Source: Takakia lepidozioides (taxonomy: Eukaryota; Streptophyta; Takakiopsida; Takakiales; Takakiaceae). From it: a stretch of DNA of 64,000 bases. A program made the translations under genes and the position numbers. The DNA lies in assembly GCA_030704615.1 (NCBI GenBank), contig CM060733.1, positions 38,626,001 through 38,690,000 of the forward strand, read 5' to 3'. The notes under the pieces are model-generated. The model was not told where the DNA came from. It saw only the letters and a program-made list of their open reading frames with translations, and ran no database searches. Of the stretch, positions 62,091-64,000 are shown piece after piece; position 1 is the stretch's first letter; every line of letters begins with the position of its first letter.

Positions 62091-64000
62091 GCCTGTTCAT
62101 TCTGGATTAGACACCAGAATGAGATGAGAGCTCCTGTGAATGAGGGCCCAGAGGTGGCAGCTCACATGGTTAGGCCATGTGTTGTACCAGAAGTAAGTAC
62201 AATGATAGTAACCAGAAGCAAAACCAAATTAATACCTCCAGTAGTTGAGGAAGATGATGATAATGAAGGTGGCAGTGATATGCCTGAAGATGAAGAGACT
62301 TGGAAAGATGAGAAGGAACTGCACAAAGAAGTGACAGATACCATAAGGGAAATGCAGAAGAGTACTGATATTCCTGTGGCAGATTCCTCTGATTCTGATG
62401 GAGAAGAAGAAATGAGTGAGGATGAAAGGAAGAAAGAAGATGTAGGCATGCAAAGTAATGAAGAGACTTTGGCTGAAGTAATATGCCAGACCAAAGCAGA
62501 GATTACCATTGGACAGCTATTGGCTGTGGCACCTTATTGTAGGCACAGGCTGTATCAAGCAATCAATCGAATTGCCCAGGAGATAGGAAACACAGACCTG
62601 AACAGCAAGGTGACCAGTTATAATGTGAAGCCGGAAGGGCGAGAAACAGTCATGGACTTTGATGATTCTATGCCAGTAATCCAATTGAGAATTGGAAGCA
62701 CAGAACTAATTGATGTACTGATAGATGGAGGTTCTGGAGTAAATATCATGACAAACCAATTAAGAAAGAAGCTTGGTCTAAGTAACATGAAACCAGCCCC
62801 ATTTACAGTAACAATGGCAGATCAAAGAAGTGTACAGCCTTTGGGATTAATAAGAGGAGTTAAGAGACAGATACAGAAGATGATCTTTATGATCACAGTA
62901 ACTGTGTTGAAGATGGATGAAGTCATGGAGGCTTACTCCTTATTATTGGGATGTCCGTGGCTGAAACAGGCCAGGGTATTCCATGGCTGGAATTCTCAGT
63001 TACTAACCGTGCATAATGGGATACACGAGATACAAATTACCACAAAGAAATCTAGTAGATAACCTGCTACGAGAAGACCTCAAGGGGTCAGAGAGTATGA
63101 CTGGAGAGGAGGACTGGATGAGGAGCAGGAAGCTACCCTATTTGCTGCACACCCAGAGTGGGAGCAGGTTGCAGAGATGCGGCTGGAAAGCGTAAGTTGT
63201 TTAAGAGGTATCTGCTGTGGTGTAGTGACAGCAACACCAACTGAAGAGGAAACCAGCAGTTACCCATCACATTTCTATGAAGAAAGAGAAGGAGAAATGG
63301 AAATCCTAGAGGAACCAGCCACTGTGAGCTTACAGGATGAAGTGGTGACTGGTTGGACAATCACAGCTGACGAGCAGGTGAGGGAAGTGAACGTGGGAAC
63401 TAAAGAGGAACCGAGGATGGTGAAAGTAGGAGCTGATTTGGAGCCAGAATTCTTTGAAGAAGCTAAGAGCTTGTTCATCAAATACAGAGATGTATTTGCT
63501 TGGAGCTATGAGGATCTAAAAGGGATACCACCTGAAGTCTGTCAGCATAAGATTGAACTGGAACCAGGGTCGGTACCAATCAAGCAGGCGAGGTACAGAA
63601 TGAATCCCAACTACGCACAGAAGGTTGGAGAAGAGATCAAGAAGTTGGCTGAGGCTAAGTTTATATACCCAATAGAGTATACAACTTGGTTGTCACCCAT
63701 TGTTATAGTTCCCAAGAAGAAAGGTAAACTAAGAGTATGTGTGAACTACAAGAAGCTGAATGCTTGTACAAAGAAAGATCCTTTTCCTTTGCCATTCACA
63801 GAAGCAGTATTGGACACTGTGGCAGGCCATGAGATGTACTCATTCATGGATGGTTTCAGTGGTTATAATCAAGTGCAAGTGGCAGAAGAAGATCAAGGAA
63901 AGACAGCTTTCATCACAGACTAGGGTGCTTATGCATACAAAGTCATGCCCTTTGTAATGCACCAGCAACCTTTCAGAGAGTAATAAGTGAATCTTTTCAT
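62091..64000 (+). mobile_element. E2, right part, continuing beyond the window
   Basis: It resumes at GCCTGTTCATTCTGGAT, encoding the end of the third zinc knuckle, and continues through protease into the RT. The window ends inside RT at VISESFH. It is collinear with E1 44,950-43,050 in reverse complement. Confidence 0.92.
62095..63923 (+). pseudogene. E2 protease, linker and RT N-terminus
   Basis: One frame runs from CSFWIRHQNEMRAP to FITD with two in-frame stops. The first is TAA at 63,060-63,062, where E1 has a Leu codon in SSRLPATRRP. The second is TAG right after ITD at 63,921-63,923, where E1 has Trp. The protease loop is LIDGGSGVNIMTN. The linker to RT (PPEVCQHKIELEPGSVPI) is intact, unlike E1. 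RT motifs TTWLSPIVIVPKK, LRVCVNYKKLNACT and MDGFSGYNQVQVAEED are present. Just after the TAG a 7-base deletion removes part of FGLCNAP. The element copy is therefore inactive. Confidence 0.88.

Noticed and set aside
62031-62094. N-terminal part of the plus-strand ORF beginning in the E3 LTR
   Set aside because: These codons are LTR sequence joined by chance to the E2 reading frame; the true element sequence starts at 62,091.

Overview
The window looks like nuclear DNA of a land plant, most likely a fern or another seed-free plant. It holds one intron-rich nuclear gene for an organelle-type GTPase, decayed copies of a DYW-class pentatricopeptide (PPR) gene, and a dense pile of Ty3/Gypsy retrotransposons. 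There is no operon structure, rRNA, intact tRNA or CRISPR array. The fern assignment is an inference from this gene and repeat content.

Region 1 (1-12,700). A minus-strand gene of at least nine coding exons (10,003 down to 2,517) encodes an EngB/YihA-type GTPase with a long N-terminal extension. Eight exons join in phase with recognisable splice sites, the first intron being GC-AG. The exon just before the C-terminal one could not be found. The flanks carry only short repeats.

Region 2 (12,700-22,600). This is a repeat graveyard. It holds a tandem array of small palindromes, two copies of a fold-back sequence, a decayed LINE whose pieces are out of order, a solo LTR fragment related to the big element downstream, a perfect 16-bp hairpin and a run of 45 G.

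Region 3 (22,900-28,900). A DYW-type PPR pseudogene contains about five tandem copies of a ~300-bp (three-motif) unit. It is followed by a scrambled array whose units mix PPR fragments with a motif resembling the PDF motif of plant organellar single-stranded-DNA-binding (OSB) proteins.

Region 4 (29,900-64,000). Four Ty3/Gypsy elements abut or nest, named E0 to E3 here. E0 (minus, about 29,940-34,585) is a remnant split by an 842-bp CACTA-type DNA transposon. E1 (minus, 34,586-48,544) is a ~14-kb element with LTRs of about 1 kb. It has a leader ORF that starts inside the LTR, gag, protease, RT, RNase H and integrase, a GGCTGTG minisatellite with a 500-bp assembly gap, and a decayed coiled-coil ORF downstream of integrase. 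E2 (plus, from 48,545) is a second copy of the E1 family, lacking its 5' end and lying head-to-head with E1. E3 (minus, 50,849-62,090) is nested inside the gag-protease region of E2. Its 2.3-kb LTRs are almost identical, its primer-binding site fits initiator tRNA-Met, and it carries a leader ORF, three zinc knuckles, a degenerate second RNase H-like domain and integrase in the -1 frame. E3 is the youngest component, because it interrupts E2 and its LTRs barely differ.

The most unusual points are the LTR-initiated leader ORF and the 3' ORF of the E1/E2 family, the tandem RNase H of E3, the terminal asymmetry of the E3 LTRs, and the PPR/OSB-like shuffled array.
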